This document shows, piece by piece, positions 15,855 through 24,718 of a stretch of DNA of 57,780 nucleotides (position 1 is its first letter; each line of letters begins with the position of its first letter). The notes below the pieces were generated by a model. It did no database searches. It was not told the DNA's origin and was given only the letters and a program-made list of their open reading frames with translations. Origin of the DNA: Sphingomonas sp. LaA6.9 (GTDB lineage Bacteria; Pseudomonadota; Alphaproteobacteria; Sphingomonadales; Sphingomonadaceae); assembly GCF_022601895.1 (NCBI RefSeq), contig NZ_JAKVIO010000028.1, positions 1-57,780 of the forward strand, read 5' to 3'. Both the position numbers and the translations under genes were made by a program.

Positions 15855-17417
15855 TCATTCCCCGGCGGGCAGTTCAAGCCTCGGGAAGATGGGGCTCGGC
15901 GGCGCCAAAGTGAAGCCCGAGGCGGCGAGTGCTCGATACCATGCGCGCTCGCGGATCACCGCATAGGTGCGCGCATCGTCGGGCACGCCCATCTGGTCGA
16001 GCAGCTTTGCGGTCGCGGCCGGGATGATCGGCTGGATCGCGATGGCGACGTTGCCGATCGCTTCGTAAAGCACCGCCAGCACGGCGACCATGCGCGCGGG
16101 ATCGGTCTTGCGCAGCGTCCACGGCGCCTGCGCGTCGATATACTGGTTGCAGGCGAACACCGCGCGCATCCAGCTTTCGATCGCCGCCGAGATCTCGAGC
16201 TGCCCCATATGGCGCTCGAACTCGGCGCATGCCCGGTGGACCAAATGGTAGAGATCGAGATCGTCTTGGGTCGGCTCGAAACCGTCGGCTGCGAGCTTTC
16301 CTTCGCAATTCTTCGCGATGAAGCTCAGCGTACGTTGCGCGAGATTGCCGAAACTGTTGGCGAGATCGGCATTGCAGCGCGTAACGATCGCTTCCTCGCT
16401 ATAGCTGCCGTCATTTCCGAAAGTGACCTCGCTCAGCAGGAAATAACGAAGCTGGTCGACGCCGAAACGGTCGGCATATTCGGTCGGATCGACGACATTG
16501 CCGAGTGATTTCGACATCTTCTCGCCGCGGTTGAGCAGGAATCCGTGGCCGAAGACCTGCTTTGGCAGCGCGATGTTCGCCGACATCAGGAAGGCCGGCC
16601 AATAGACCGCGTGAAAGCGGACAATGTCCTTGCCGATGATATGATAGTCGGCGGGCCAGTATTTGCGGAACTCGGCCGTATCCCCCGGATAGCCGACGCC
16701 GGTCAGGTAGTTGGTCAGCGCGTCGAGCCAGACATACATGACATGGCCTTCGCTGTCGGGCACCTTCACGCCCCAGTCGAAGCTGGTGCGCGAAACCGAC
16801 AGGTCCGACAATCCGCCCTCGACGAAGCGCAGCACCTCGTTGCGGCGGCTTTCGGGGCGGATGAAATCGGGGTTCGCCGCATAATGCTTCAGCAGCGGCT
16901 CCTGATATTTCGACAGACGAAAGAACCAGCTCTCCTCGGCGGTCCAGGTGACGGGCGTGCCCTGCGGCGAGAGCTTTTCACCGCCATCCCCCTCGACGAG
17001 TTCCTTCTCGTCGTAAAAGGCCTCGTCACGGACCGAGTACCAGCCTTCATAGCGGTCGAGATAAAGGTCGCCATTGGCCTCGAGCGCCTTCCAGATGGCC
17101 TGGCTTGCCGCATGATGATCGGGCTCGCTCGTCTGGATGAAGCGATCGTAGGAAATGTTGAGAACATCATCCATTTCCTTGAAATAGGATGACATTTCAT
17201 TGGCCAGCGCGCCCGGCGTAACATCGCGGTCGCGCGCGGTCTGCGCCATCTTCAGACCGTGGACGTCGGTGCCCGTCATGAAGAAAACGTCGCGTCCCAT
17301 CATCCGCTGGAAGCGCGCGATCGCGTCGGTCGCGATCGCTTCATAGGCGTGGCCGATATGCGGGCGGCCATTGGGGTAGGAAATGGCCGTGGTGATGTAG
17401 AAAGGCTGCTGCGTCAT
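15855..17417 (-). CDS. metG: Methionyl-tRNA synthetase
   Basis: A 520-aa class I synthetase that charges tRNA-Met. It has the HIGH motif at residues 20-23 (YPNGRPHIGHAYE) and KMSKS in RGEKMSKSLGN, about residue 300. The short insertion after the first Rossmann half and lack of a C-terminal dimerisation domain fit the shorter alphaproteobacterial MetG type. It lies 5 bp from holB and is in the tmk-holB-metG-tatD operon. Confidence 0.97.
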   Translation of the reverse strand: MTQQPFYITTAISYPNGRPHIGHAYEAIATDAIARFQRMMGRDVFFMTGTDVHGLKMAQTARDRDVTPGALANEMSSYFKEMDDVLNISYDRFIQTSEPDHHAASQAIWKALEANGDLYLDRYEGWYSVRDEAFYDEKELVEGDGGEKLSPQGTPVTWTAEESWFFRLSKYQEPLLKHYAANPDFIRPESRRNEVLRFVEGGLSDLSVSRTSFDWGVKVPDSEGHVMYVWLDALTNYLTGVGYPGDTAEFRKYWPADYHIIGKDIVRFHAVYWPAFLMSANIALPKQVFGHGFLLNRGEKMSKSLGNVVDPTEYADRFGVDQLRYFLLSEVTFGNDGSYSEEAIVTRCNADLANSFGNLAQRTLSFIAKNCEGKLAADGFEPTQDDLDLYHLVHRACAEFERHMGQLEISAAIESWMRAVFACNQYIDAQAPWTLRKTDPARMVAVLAVLYEAIGNVAIAIQPIIPAATAKLLDQMGVPDDARTYAVIRERAWYRALAASGFTLAPPSPIFPRLELPAGE

Positions 17418-17422
17418 GGCGC

Positions 17423-18412
17423 TCAGCCTTTAACGTCAGAACGCCTCGGGGCAAGTCCGGCGATCAGCGTGCCGATCTGGAAAACCACGCTCTGCACGTC
17501 AAGCGAGGTGCCGACCGCGCTCGACGTCAGCGCGCGGCATTGTTCCCATAGCGCGATGGCGTCGGCGAGCGCCTGCCCCTGCCGCCGTTCGGCCGCACGC
17601 GCGATAAAGGCGGGTGCGCGCTGGAGAAACGCCTCATAGCGCATCTGCGCCGCCTTGAGAGAAAGGCTTTTGGCCAGTGCGACCCGCGTGGCATTGCCGG
17701 GATCGCCACTTGCCGCCAGATAGTCCATCGCCTCGTCGAGCCCTGCAATGTCGAGCCCGGCAAAGCCCAGCGCGCGGCCGGGCGATCCCTCGCCCGCGCG
17801 CACCAGTGCCGCAATCTCCGCCTCATCGGATTCGGGGAGCTCGTTTCGCAACACCCGCGCCATTGCGTCGCTGCCGAGCGCTGAAAAACGCAACAGCCGG
17901 CAGCGCGACCGGATGGTGGGAAGCAATCGGCCCGGGGCGTGGCTGACCAGCAGGAACACGGTCTCCGCCGGTGGCTCTTCCAGATTCTTGAGCAGCGCAT
18001 TGGCCGCCGCCCGTTCGAGATCGTCGATCGCGTCGATCACCACGACGCGGCGCGAAGACATCGATGGCGTCGTCGCAAACATGCCCTGCAGCGTGCGCAC
18101 CTGCGCGATCGGAATGTTGCGCGCCAACTCGCCCGTGCCGTCCTTGGCCAGACGCTCGAGCCGCTTGAAATCGGGATGGCTTCCCGCCGTCACCAGCCTG
18201 GCGGTGGGATGCTCGGCGCTCACGTACAGCCCCTCGCCGCCCGGCGGTGGCCCCGCTGCTTCGGCCAGCAGGCGCAGCGCGGCCATGTCGGCGAAGCGGG
18301 CCTTGCCGATCCCCTGCGGCCCGGTCAGCAGCCAGGCGTGGTGCAGCTTGCCGCTCGCCATCGCCTCGCAAAATGCAGCGATCTGCGTGTCATGTCCGAC
18401 AAGTGACGTCAT
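17423..18412 (-). CDS. holB: DNA polymerase III subunit delta'
   Basis: A 329-aa clamp-loader AAA+ protein. The N-terminal P-loop-like segment is LLTGPQGIGKARFA, and the typical NALLKNLEEPP sensor region and SRCRLLRF follow. It loads the sliding clamp with gamma/tau and delta. ATG overlaps the tmk stop by 4 bp, so the two are coupled. No anomalies seen. Confidence 0.93.
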   Translation of the reverse strand: MTSLVGHDTQIAAFCEAMASGKLHHAWLLTGPQGIGKARFADMAALRLLAEAAGPPPGGEGLYVSAEHPTARLVTAGSHPDFKRLERLAKDGTGELARNIPIAQVRTLQGMFATTPSMSSRRVVVIDAIDDLERAAANALLKNLEEPPAETVFLLVSHAPGRLLPTIRSRCRLLRFSALGSDAMARVLRNELPESDEAEIAALVRAGEGSPGRALGFAGLDIAGLDEAMDYLAASGDPGNATRVALAKSLSLKAAQMRYEAFLQRAPAFIARAAERRQGQALADAIALWEQCRALTSSAVGTSLDVQSVVFQIGTLIAGLAPRRSDVKG

Positions 18413-19074
18413 GCCGCCAATGCCTCCAGCCGCGCCATCACCTGCGCGACCGCGTCGGCCCGCACGGCATCGGGTGCGCGCGCCGCGTCGATGACCAGAG
18501 TCCGCGCGGCATCGTGTCGCGCCTGATCGAGAAAGCCCGCGCGAACACGATCGTGAAAGCCGATATCGAGATCCTCGAAACGCCCCTCATCGAGCCCGGT
18601 CTCTCCGAGCCGCGCGCGACTGCGCGCGAGCCCGACGCGTGGATCCACGTCGAGCAGAACGGTGATGTCGGGCCAGAGATCCTCGACCAGATCGCGGTGA
18701 AGCCCGCGGATCAGTTGCTCCGAGATGCCGCGCCCCGCGCCTTGATAGGCCAGTGTCGATCCGACGAATCGGTCGCACAATATCGTGCGCCCTGCGCGCA
18801 ATGCGGGCCGGATGACGCGCTTTACATGCTGGATGCGCGCAGCCGTCATCAGGAGCAGTTCGGCGCCCTGATCCCAGACGGCCCCGTCGGCCGAGAGCAG
18901 CAGTTCGCGGAGCTTGAGCCCTTCGTCGGTCCCGCCGGGCTCGCGCGTGACAAGCAGATCATGGCCCAGAGCGCCAAGCCGTGCCGACAAGGCCTCGATC
19001 ACCCCGCCTTTGCCCGATCCGTCGCCCCCTTCGACGACGATGAAGCGCCCACGGTCTTGCGCGCCGTCAACCAT
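18409..19074 (-). CDS. tmk: Thymidylate kinase
   Basis: A 221-aa kinase converting dTMP to dTDP. P-loop FIVVEGGDGSGKGG, the substrate motif VTREPGGT, the DRF motif in ILCDRFVGSTLAYQG, and a LID region around RARLGETGLDEGRFE. Length is normal. First gene of the coupled tmk-holB-metG set, 168 bp after the D,D-carboxypeptidase gene and a hairpin. Confidence 0.95.
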   Translation of the reverse strand: MVDGAQDRGRFIVVEGGDGSGKGGVIEALSARLGALGHDLLVTREPGGTDEGLKLRELLLSADGAVWDQGAELLLMTAARIQHVKRVIRPALRAGRTILCDRFVGSTLAYQGAGRGISEQLIRGLHRDLVEDLWPDITVLLDVDPRVGLARSRARLGETGLDEGRFEDLDIGFHDRVRAGFLDQARHDAARTLVIDAARAPDAVRADAVAQVMARLEALAA

Positions 19075-19200
19075 GGGTCGGGATTCTCGTGAAATGCCGC
19101 ATCGCGCCTACTATCCGGTTTTTGCCCTGGACAACAAGGCGGCACTGATCGTCCTTGAGAAAGGAGCGATTTGCAGGGTTTGTGGGTCCCGGAACCCGTT

Positions 19201-19235
19201 TGCGGGATCGATACTGCCGCAGCATCGATCCCGCA
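19201..19235 (-). terminator. Strong hairpin after carboxypeptidase gene, possible terminator
   Basis: A perfect 12-bp inverted repeat, TGCGGGATCGAT and ATCGATCCCGCA, with an 11-nt loop, starting 8 bp after the carboxypeptidase stop. There is no T-run on the minus strand, so it may weaken read-through or protect mRNA ends rather than terminate. Confidence 0.5.
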
Positions 19236-19242
19236 GGATCCT

Positions 19243-20403
19243 TCAGGCGAAGATCGACATCAGCCCCGCCCATGCGCGGCCAAAGAAGCCGGCCTCGCCG
19301 ACATCGGCCTCTGCCACCAGCGGCATCGTCTGGGGCGGGGTGTCGGGCGTTGTGACGACGAGATCGGCAATGTGCTGCCCCTTGCGGATCGGCGCCTTGA
19401 TCGGCCCGTTATACACAACCGAGACCTTCATATTGGCAGCAGCCCCGCCCGGCAGCGTCACCGCAATGTCGCGCGGCGCGATCAGGCCGACCTCGCTCTC
19501 TTCGCCGAGCTGGACCTCGGCGGTCTGCACGCGCTTGCCTTTCGAAACGACGGGCTTGGAGGTCCAGGCCTTGAAGCCCCAATCCATGAAGCGCACCGAT
19601 TCCTCGATACGGCCGTTGAAGCTGGTGAGCCCCGATACGACCATGACGATGCGGCGGCCATTCTGGATCGCCGAACCGGTGAACCCGTAGCCGGCTTCTT
19701 CGGTATGGCCGGTCTTGAGCCCGTCCGCGCCCGACACCCGTCCGAGCAGCGGATCGCGATTGGCCTGGGTGATCGTCTTTCCGTCGCTCAGCGTCCGCGT
19801 GTAATCGGCCTGGCTGTAGAACGCCTTGTAGAGATCGGGGAATTCCTCGATCGTCGCCTTGGCCAGCTTTGCGAGGTCGCGTGCAGACACATAGGTCACC
19901 CCCTCGTCCGGCCAGCCATTGCTGTTGCCGAAATGGCTGTTGGTGAGGCCGAGCTTCTTTGCCGCGTCGTTCATGCGCTGCACAAACGACGCCTCGGTGC
20001 CGGCGATGCCCTCGGCCAGAACGACGCACGCGTCGTTGCCCGACAGCGTCACGATGCCATGGAGCAGATCCTTGACGCTGACCTGCTCGCCGGTTTCGAG
20101 GAACATCGTCGAGCCCGCGGCGGGGCCGTGCCATTGACGCCATGTCTCGGGGCGCACCATGAACTTCTGGTCAAGCTTCAGTTCGCCGCGCTTGATCATG
20201 TCAAAAGCGACATAGACCGTCATCATCTTCGCCATAGAGGCTGGCGGGATGCGCTGGTCGGCGCCCTTCGAATAGAGGACCGCACCCGAAGACAGATCTT
20301 CCATATAGGCGATCGGCGCGGGCGTCTCATAGGGCGGTGCGGCCGCGCTGACGGGGACTGCAAGCGCGAGCGCGAACAATGAAGGAAGGATCAGGGGTTT
20401 CAT
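19243..20403 (-). CDS. D-alanyl-D-alanine carboxypeptidase (PBP5/6 type)
   Basis: A 386-aa periplasmic serine peptidase that trims peptidoglycan pentapeptides. A signal peptide (MKPLILPSLFALALAVPVSA) precedes the active-site triad: SMAK at residues 56-59, SGN in VTLSGNDACV and KTG in GLKTGHTEEAGY. A C-terminal PBP5-type domain follows. ATG 20403 has AAAGG upstream. It lies 29 bp after the rlpA stop and forms a cell-wall remodelling set with rlpA and mltB. Confidence 0.94.
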   Translation of the reverse strand: MKPLILPSLFALALAVPVSAAAPPYETPAPIAYMEDLSSGAVLYSKGADQRIPPASMAKMMTVYVAFDMIKRGELKLDQKFMVRPETWRQWHGPAAGSTMFLETGEQVSVKDLLHGIVTLSGNDACVVLAEGIAGTEASFVQRMNDAAKKLGLTNSHFGNSNGWPDEGVTYVSARDLAKLAKATIEEFPDLYKAFYSQADYTRTLSDGKTITQANRDPLLGRVSGADGLKTGHTEEAGYGFTGSAIQNGRRIVMVVSGLTSFNGRIEESVRFMDWGFKAWTSKPVVSKGKRVQTAEVQLGEESEVGLIAPRDIAVTLPGGAAANMKVSVVYNGPIKAPIRKGQHIADLVVTTPDTPPQTMPLVAEADVGEAGFFGRAWAGLMSIFA

Positions 20404-20432
20404 CGGAACCTTTCGATGGAGTGTCGTCGAGA

Positions 20433-21188
20433 TCATGGCACGAAATCCGGCAGAATCGCTGAATCGGGATAGCCTTTCGCACCAGCCTCGCGCAACGCCT
20501 GTTTGGCCGCGCCGTCGGTCGTGAACGGCCCGAAACGGACACGGTACACCGCACCCGCGGGATCGACATGAGCGCCGAGCCGGTCGGCCATCGCGCGGGC
20601 ACGCCCAAGGCTGGCAAAGGCCGCCACCTGCACATAGCGCGGCACGCCCTCCCGGAGAGGCAGCGTCTCCGGCTTGCGCGCCCCATACCGGTTTTCCGCA
20701 GCGTTCGGGCTCGACGCTGCGACGGCGTCAACGCGGCGTATCCGCACGCGTGCATGACCATCGCCCGAAATCCCCAACAGACGCGCAGCGCCGTGCGACA
20801 GGTCGACCAGCCGGTCATTTGAAAACGGACCGCGATCGTTCACGCGGGCGATGATCGAGCGCCCGGTATCGAGCGCTGTCACTTCGATGTGGCTGAGCAG
20901 AGGCAGACTGCGGTGTGCGGCAGTGATCGCGTCGGGATCGAATGGCTCGCCGCTCGCCGTGCGCCTGCCGCGCAGCTCGTCTCCATACCAGCTGGCAGAA
21001 CCCGTCGCCTCATAATGGGGCACGATCTTCCCGAGCAATCGCGGTGCCGCGCCGGTCGGAACGAATGTGGCTGTCCGGGGCGTCTGCGTTAGCTCGGCCG
21101 CCGGGACTGGTGCGTCCGCGGAAGGACCGCACCCGGCCAGCAAAGCCGGCAGGAATGCAGCGATTGCGGCGTCAGCGCGCCACTTCAT
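20433..21188 (-). CDS. rlpA: RlpA-like lipoprotein with SPOR domain
   Basis: A 251-aa outer-membrane lipoprotein (lipobox LLAGC) with a double-psi beta-barrel RlpA domain (TGSASWYGDELRGRRTASGE, then VTALDTGRSIIARVNDRGPF) and a C-terminal SPOR domain (about residues 175-250, YVQVAAFASLGRARAMADRL) that binds denuded glycan at the septum. Some RlpA proteins are lytic transglycosylases. The start overlaps the end of mltB by 17 bp. Confidence 0.92.
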   Translation of the reverse strand: MKWRADAAIAAFLPALLAGCGPSADAPVPAAELTQTPRTATFVPTGAAPRLLGKIVPHYEATGSASWYGDELRGRRTASGEPFDPDAITAAHRSLPLLSHIEVTALDTGRSIIARVNDRGPFSNDRLVDLSHGAARLLGISGDGHARVRIRRVDAVAASSPNAAENRYGARKPETLPLREGVPRYVQVAAFASLGRARAMADRLGAHVDPAGAVYRVRFGPFTTDGAAKQALREAGAKGYPDSAILPDFVP

Positions 21189-22215
21189 CCGCGAGCAGCC
21201 CCACCGACAAGGCGTAGAAATTGGAGCAGTTATAGTCGAGGATCACGCGGTAATTGCCCGTCAGCAGATACGCGGTCTGTCCGGGGCCATCGGGCTCGAG
21301 CAACGAAGCGAGCTCGCTGTCACGCGGCACCGGATAGCCCGTCGGCCGCACACCCAACGCCTTCCATTCGGCGATCGTCTTCCATTGGCTGTGGCGGTCG
21401 TGCACCCGCGCGCAGCGCGGCGAAACCAGCTTCGAACGGATAGCGCTGCGATCCAGCGTTGACGGCACGCTTGCGGCGACGCCCCACGGCACATTTGGTC
21501 GCCATCCCGCATTGACGAAATAATTGGCGATCGAGGCGAGCGCGTCGGATTCGCTCGTCCAGATGTCCTTGCGCCCGTCGCCATCGCCGTCCTTTGCAAG
21601 GCGCAGATAGATCGAGGGCAGGAATTGCGGATAACCCGTCGCCCCCGCCCAGCTACCGACGAGCCGACTGCGCGGCACGCCCTGATCGATCATTTTCAGC
21701 GCCGAGAGGAATTCGGACGTGAACAGCTCGCGACGGCGCCCCTCATAAGCGAGACTCGCGAGCGCGCGCAGCAGGTCGAAGTCGCCGGTATAGCTGCCGT
21801 AATTGGTCTCGTGCCCGTAGATCGCGACCATGATCGCCTCGGGCACGCCCGTTTCGCGCTCGATTCGCGACAGATTGCCGCGCAACTGCTGATATTTGGC
21901 GCGTCCGCGATTGATCCGCGCCGCATCGACGTGCCGCGCCTTGTAGGGAGCGAAGGCGGGTATGGGGCTGTTGGCCGCACCGCCCGGCTGCGCGCGATCC
22001 AGTTCGATCACGCGTGGATTAAATGTTAGCGTCGGCAACACGCCGTCGAGCGTCCGGCGGCTGATTCCCTGGCGTTCGGCCTGCCCGCGAAGCCCGGACA
22101 GGAACGACTGGAAACCATCCTCGCTCTGCGCAAGCGCGGGTGTCACCACGAGATTGCTGCTCTGGGGCACCGCGGCGGACACCAGAAGAGCGGCAGAAAA
22201 CAGAAAATAACGCAT
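21172..22215 (-). CDS. Lytic murein transglycosylase, MltB family
   Basis: A 347-aa secreted enzyme cleaving glycan strands between MurNAc and GlcNAc. Signal peptide to about ALAQ; catalytic Glu in VAIYGHETNYG; SLT2 features SWAGATGYPQFLPS and GDGDGRKDIW; and a C-terminal peptidoglycan-binding-like region with NYRVILDYN. It lacks a lipobox, so it is periplasmic rather than a lipoprotein like E. coli MltB. Its 3' end overlaps rlpA by 17 bp. First gene of the remodelling set, just upstream of the tRNA on the opposite strand. Confidence 0.92.
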   Translation of the reverse strand: MRYFLFSAALLVSAAVPQSSNLVVTPALAQSEDGFQSFLSGLRGQAERQGISRRTLDGVLPTLTFNPRVIELDRAQPGGAANSPIPAFAPYKARHVDAARINRGRAKYQQLRGNLSRIERETGVPEAIMVAIYGHETNYGSYTGDFDLLRALASLAYEGRRRELFTSEFLSALKMIDQGVPRSRLVGSWAGATGYPQFLPSIYLRLAKDGDGDGRKDIWTSESDALASIANYFVNAGWRPNVPWGVAASVPSTLDRSAIRSKLVSPRCARVHDRHSQWKTIAEWKALGVRPTGYPVPRDSELASLLEPDGPGQTAYLLTGNYRVILDYNCSNFYALSVGLLADEVAR

Positions 22216-22371
22216 CGTCTTCCCCTAGCCCCTATCGATGCCATAGCCGGAGCGTCACGGGAATCCCCTTTCGTCGCGCCAGCGACACAATAGATCGCTT
22301 GCGTTACAATCTCGTTCAGACGCCTTCCCCCTTCCCCTCGGCGCATCTCGACGATATGGCCGCGCGAGAGC

Positions 22372-22461
22372 GGACAGGTGGCCGAGTGGTTTAAGGCAGC
22401 GGTCTTGAAAACCGCCGTGGGTGCAAGCTCACCGTGGGTTCGAATCCCACCCTGTCCGCCA
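22372..22461 (+). tRNA. tRNA-Ser (anticodon UGA)
   Basis: A 90-nt class II tRNA with encoded CCA. The acceptor arms GGACAGG and CCTGTCC pair, with a G discriminator; the anticodon loop is CTTGAAA (TGA); a long variable arm follows; and the T arm is GTGGG-TTCGAAT-CCCAC. The 3' end is the integration site of the adjacent element, whose integrase begins 142 bp downstream. Confidence 0.97.
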
Positions 22462-22463
22462 GC
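22448..22463 (+). repeat. attL core direct repeat (tRNA 3' end)
   Basis: CACCCTGTCCGCCAGC, overlapping the tRNA-Ser acceptor arm and CCA end. Identical to 29310-29325. Flanking bases differ on both sides, which defines a 16-bp core. Confidence 0.9.
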
Positions 22464-22574
22464 AATTCGTTTCCAGCCATTCCCGACGGGCCGAATTACC
22501 CTAGAGAATCTAAGGCATTTTGGCCTTTCATCGTTTCCCCATATTCCTTGTTATTCCCCACAAGCCCGGATACA

Positions 22575-22600
22575 GTGTGGGAAATAATGTGGGATAGGCA
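22575..22600 (+). promoter_or_regulatory. Left arm-type integrase site candidate
   Basis: GTGTGGGAAATAATGTGGGA followed by TAGGCA holds two GTGGGA units. It closely matches 29226-29250 at the other end of the element (GTGGGAAAATGTGTGGGA). Paired short repeats near both cores fit integrase N-terminal-domain binding sites. It also sits just before the integrase start, so the integrase may regulate itself. Confidence 0.5.
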
Positions 22601-22603
22601 GAC

Positions 22604-23788
22604 ATGGGCAAGCTGACAGCAACCGCAATCAAGGCGGCGAAAAAGCCGGGACGATATGGCGACGGCGACGGGCTATTCCTCGTGGTCAACAAGTCGGGCG
22701 CGGCATCCTGGGTTGTACGCGCTCAGAAGGCGGGCAAGCGCCGAGACATAGGCTTAGGCAGCGCCAAGAAGGTTTCGCTGGCTCGCGCCCGCCAATTGGC
22801 CGAATCGGCACGGACGCAAATCGAGGCGGGACTTGACCCCGTTGCCGAGCGCAAGAAGGCCGAAGGCATCCCCACATTCCGGCAAGCCGCCGCGCTCGTT
22901 CACGCCGAGCACAAGAAGGCTTGGCGCAATTCCAAGCATGGCGCGCAATGGCTTTCCACGCTCGAAACCTATGCATTCCCCACCGTTGGCGATTTGCCGG
23001 TGAACGCGGTTGACGGTCCAGCCGTGCGCGATTTGCTGGCGGCAATCTGGCTGGAGAAGAATGAGACGGCGCGGCGCGTCCGCCAGCGCATCGGTGCGAT
23101 TGTCGATTGGGCCGTGGGCAAGGGCTATCGGGACGCTGCCCTGCCTATGGCGGTCATCAATCGTGCGCTCCCCAAGGTGACTAGTAAGGGCGGGCATCAT
23201 GCGGCCCTTCCCTATTCCGAGCTTCCCGCATTCATTGTCCGGTTGCACGAAAGAGAGACATGGGGGCGGCTGGCGCTGGAGGCGGCAATTCTGACGGCGG
23301 CGCGCTCAGGCGAGATTCGCGGCGCGACATGGGCGGAGGTAGATTTGGAGGCGGGCCTGTGGACCGTGCCACCCGAGCGCATGAAGGCGGGCAAGCCGCA
23401 TGTCGTTCCCCTGTCGCCAGCCGCCAAGCGGGTATTCGAGCGGGCGGCGGCGCTTAACACCGTGCGGGCGAAATTCATCTTTGAGGGCGCGAAGCCCGAT
23501 AAGCCCATGTCCGACATGACGCTCATGAAGGTTCTGCGCGACATGGGCGAAAGCTGCACGGCGCACGGCTTCCGCTCCACGTTCCGCGATTGGGTTTCGG
23601 AGCAGACCAATTTCCCCGGCGCGATTGCGGAGCCGGCACTTGCCCACGCCATCGAAAACAAGACCGAGGCGGCATATCGGCGCGGGAATCTACTCGAAAA
23701 GCGGCGCGGCATGATGAACGCTTGGTCCGATTACTGTGACGGAGGGCGGGGCAAGGTCGTTCGGCTGGCAACAGCTAACAAAGGTTAA
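22604..23788 (+). CDS. int: Tyrosine-type site-specific integrase (DUF4102/P4 family)
   Basis: A 394-aa integrase. The N-terminal arm-binding domain (LTATAIKAAKKPGRYGDGDG, then LFLVV) is of the DUF4102 type, followed by a SAM-like core-binding domain and a catalytic domain with Arg in AARSGEIRG, HGFRSTFRDW (HxxR), His in LAHAIENKTE and the nucleophile Tyr in AAYRRGN. It would recombine the 16-bp core in the tRNA-Ser 3' end. Placement beside the target tRNA is typical. Start ATG 22604 follows the arm-site repeats. Confidence 0.96.
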   Translation: MGKLTATAIKAAKKPGRYGDGDGLFLVVNKSGAASWVVRAQKAGKRRDIGLGSAKKVSLARARQLAESARTQIEAGLDPVAERKKAEGIPTFRQAAALVHAEHKKAWRNSKHGAQWLSTLETYAFPTVGDLPVNAVDGPAVRDLLAAIWLEKNETARRVRQRIGAIVDWAVGKGYRDAALPMAVINRALPKVTSKGGHHAALPYSELPAFIVRLHERETWGRLALEAAILTAARSGEIRGATWAEVDLEAGLWTVPPERMKAGKPHVVPLSPAAKRVFERAAALNTVRAKFIFEGAKPDKPMSDMTLMKVLRDMGESCTAHGFRSTFRDWVSEQTNFPGAIAEPALAHAIENKTEAAYRRGNLLEKRRGMMNAWSDYCDGGRGKVVRLATANKG

Positions 23789-23793
23789 CATCA

Positions 23794-23824
23794 GGCGCGG
23801 CTGAGATTTTCCCTCAACCGCGCC
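23794..23824. terminator. Hairpin after integrase gene
   Basis: GGCGCGG-C-TGAG and CTCA-A-CCGCGCC form an 11-pair stem with one mismatch, 6 bp after the int stop. No T-run follows, so it is a terminator or mRNA-stabilising candidate only. Confidence 0.4.
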
Positions 23825-23854
23825 CAATTGTTCTCAACGTTGAAAGGACCAACA

Positions 23855-23932
23855 ATGACGGGTGACGTGCAATTGCTAGCCTTGGCAGCGTACGAAATTG
23901 AGCGCGGGGAGCGCGGGGCATTTGCGGCATGA
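23855..23932 (+). CDS. 25-aa leader peptide overlapping the next gene
   Basis: A very short frame, MTGDVQLLALAAYEIERGER followed by GAFAA. It has a good ribosome site (AAAGGA, 7 bp before ATG) and its TGA overlaps the ATG of the 213-aa gene (ATGA at 23929-23932). That layout suggests translational coupling. No family is recognised. It could be a leader whose translation tunes the next gene. Confidence 0.5.
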   Translation: MTGDVQLLALAAYEIERGERGAFAA

Positions 23933-24570
23933 CGAAACTGCCAACCATCCCCGACGACATGAAAATGGAGTTTGTCGGGCCGACTGTCGAGGATGACGTG
24001 CGCCGCCTGATTGTCCGTTACGGCATTGATGCCGTCCGCGATGCGGTCAAGAAACAGGCCAAGAAGAAAAGGGGTAGGCCTGAAGAAAAGGACATTCGGG
24101 AGCTGCGCCCCTTTCTGGAGCAAGACGCGCGGGCCTGGCTGGAGGGGCGTGACCCGTTTGCCGAGCGTTCAAACTATGCCATCGCGCAACAGTTTGCGAA
24201 TGAGCGGCCAGGTCATAGCTACGCCGGAACAATGACCCGCATCCAGAAGAAGCTTGCACAAAAACGGAAATTCTATGTCTTTGCCATCGCGGAAGCGCTC
24301 GCTCGCGACGAGTACCCCTACAAGCAACACCTTCGAGCGCTCGAAGCGGTCGCAACCGAAAGCGACCATGAAATTTGGACCTTGGTTATAGACCGCGCGA
24401 ACGGCACGCTTGCCTCATACACGCGGAAGCATGGCGAACCCGATGACTCCATCACCATGAAACAAATCGAGGAAGGGGCACGGAATGCGCTGTCCTTTCC
24501 CAATGTGAGCAAGCCTATTCGACTAGGAATACTCGGTTCAATGACGCGAAAGGCCCCGCCGACGAAGTAG
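23929..24570 (+). CDS. Hypothetical basic protein with AT-hook-like motif
   Basis: A 213-aa protein I do not recognise. The first third is charged and has KKQAKKKRGRPEEKD, an AT-hook-like RGRP core near residue 50, suggesting DNA contact. The rest is mainly helical with no signal peptide or membrane segment. It is coupled to a 25-aa leader upstream. A strong inverted repeat begins immediately after its stop. In the early region of the element, a regulatory role is a guess. Confidence 0.7.
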   Translation: MTKLPTIPDDMKMEFVGPTVEDDVRRLIVRYGIDAVRDAVKKQAKKKRGRPEEKDIRELRPFLEQDARAWLEGRDPFAERSNYAIAQQFANERPGHSYAGTMTRIQKKLAQKRKFYVFAIAEALARDEYPYKQHLRALEAVATESDHEIWTLVIDRANGTLASYTRKHGEPDDSITMKQIEEGARNALSFPNVSKPIRLGILGSMTRKAPPTK

Positions 24571-24596
24571 TGTCGAAATTCGCGATAATTTCGACA
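24571..24596. promoter_or_regulatory. Perfect inverted repeat upstream of AlpA-like operon
   Basis: TGTCGAAATT and AATTTCGACA, 10-bp perfect arms around CGCGAT. It directly follows the 213-aa gene stop and lies about 120 bp before the AlpA-like start. It could be an operator for a dimeric repressor or a terminator without a T-run. Confidence 0.5.
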
Positions 24597-24718
24597 TGTC
24601 GGAAATGGGCCGAATTAAATGGTCTGTTGCCGGCTGCTAATGTGCATATTGTCCCTGTCCACACGCTGCGACGCTTGGGCATTCCGCCCTGTCTCGCCAG
24701 CCGTGCGGAGTACGAAGC

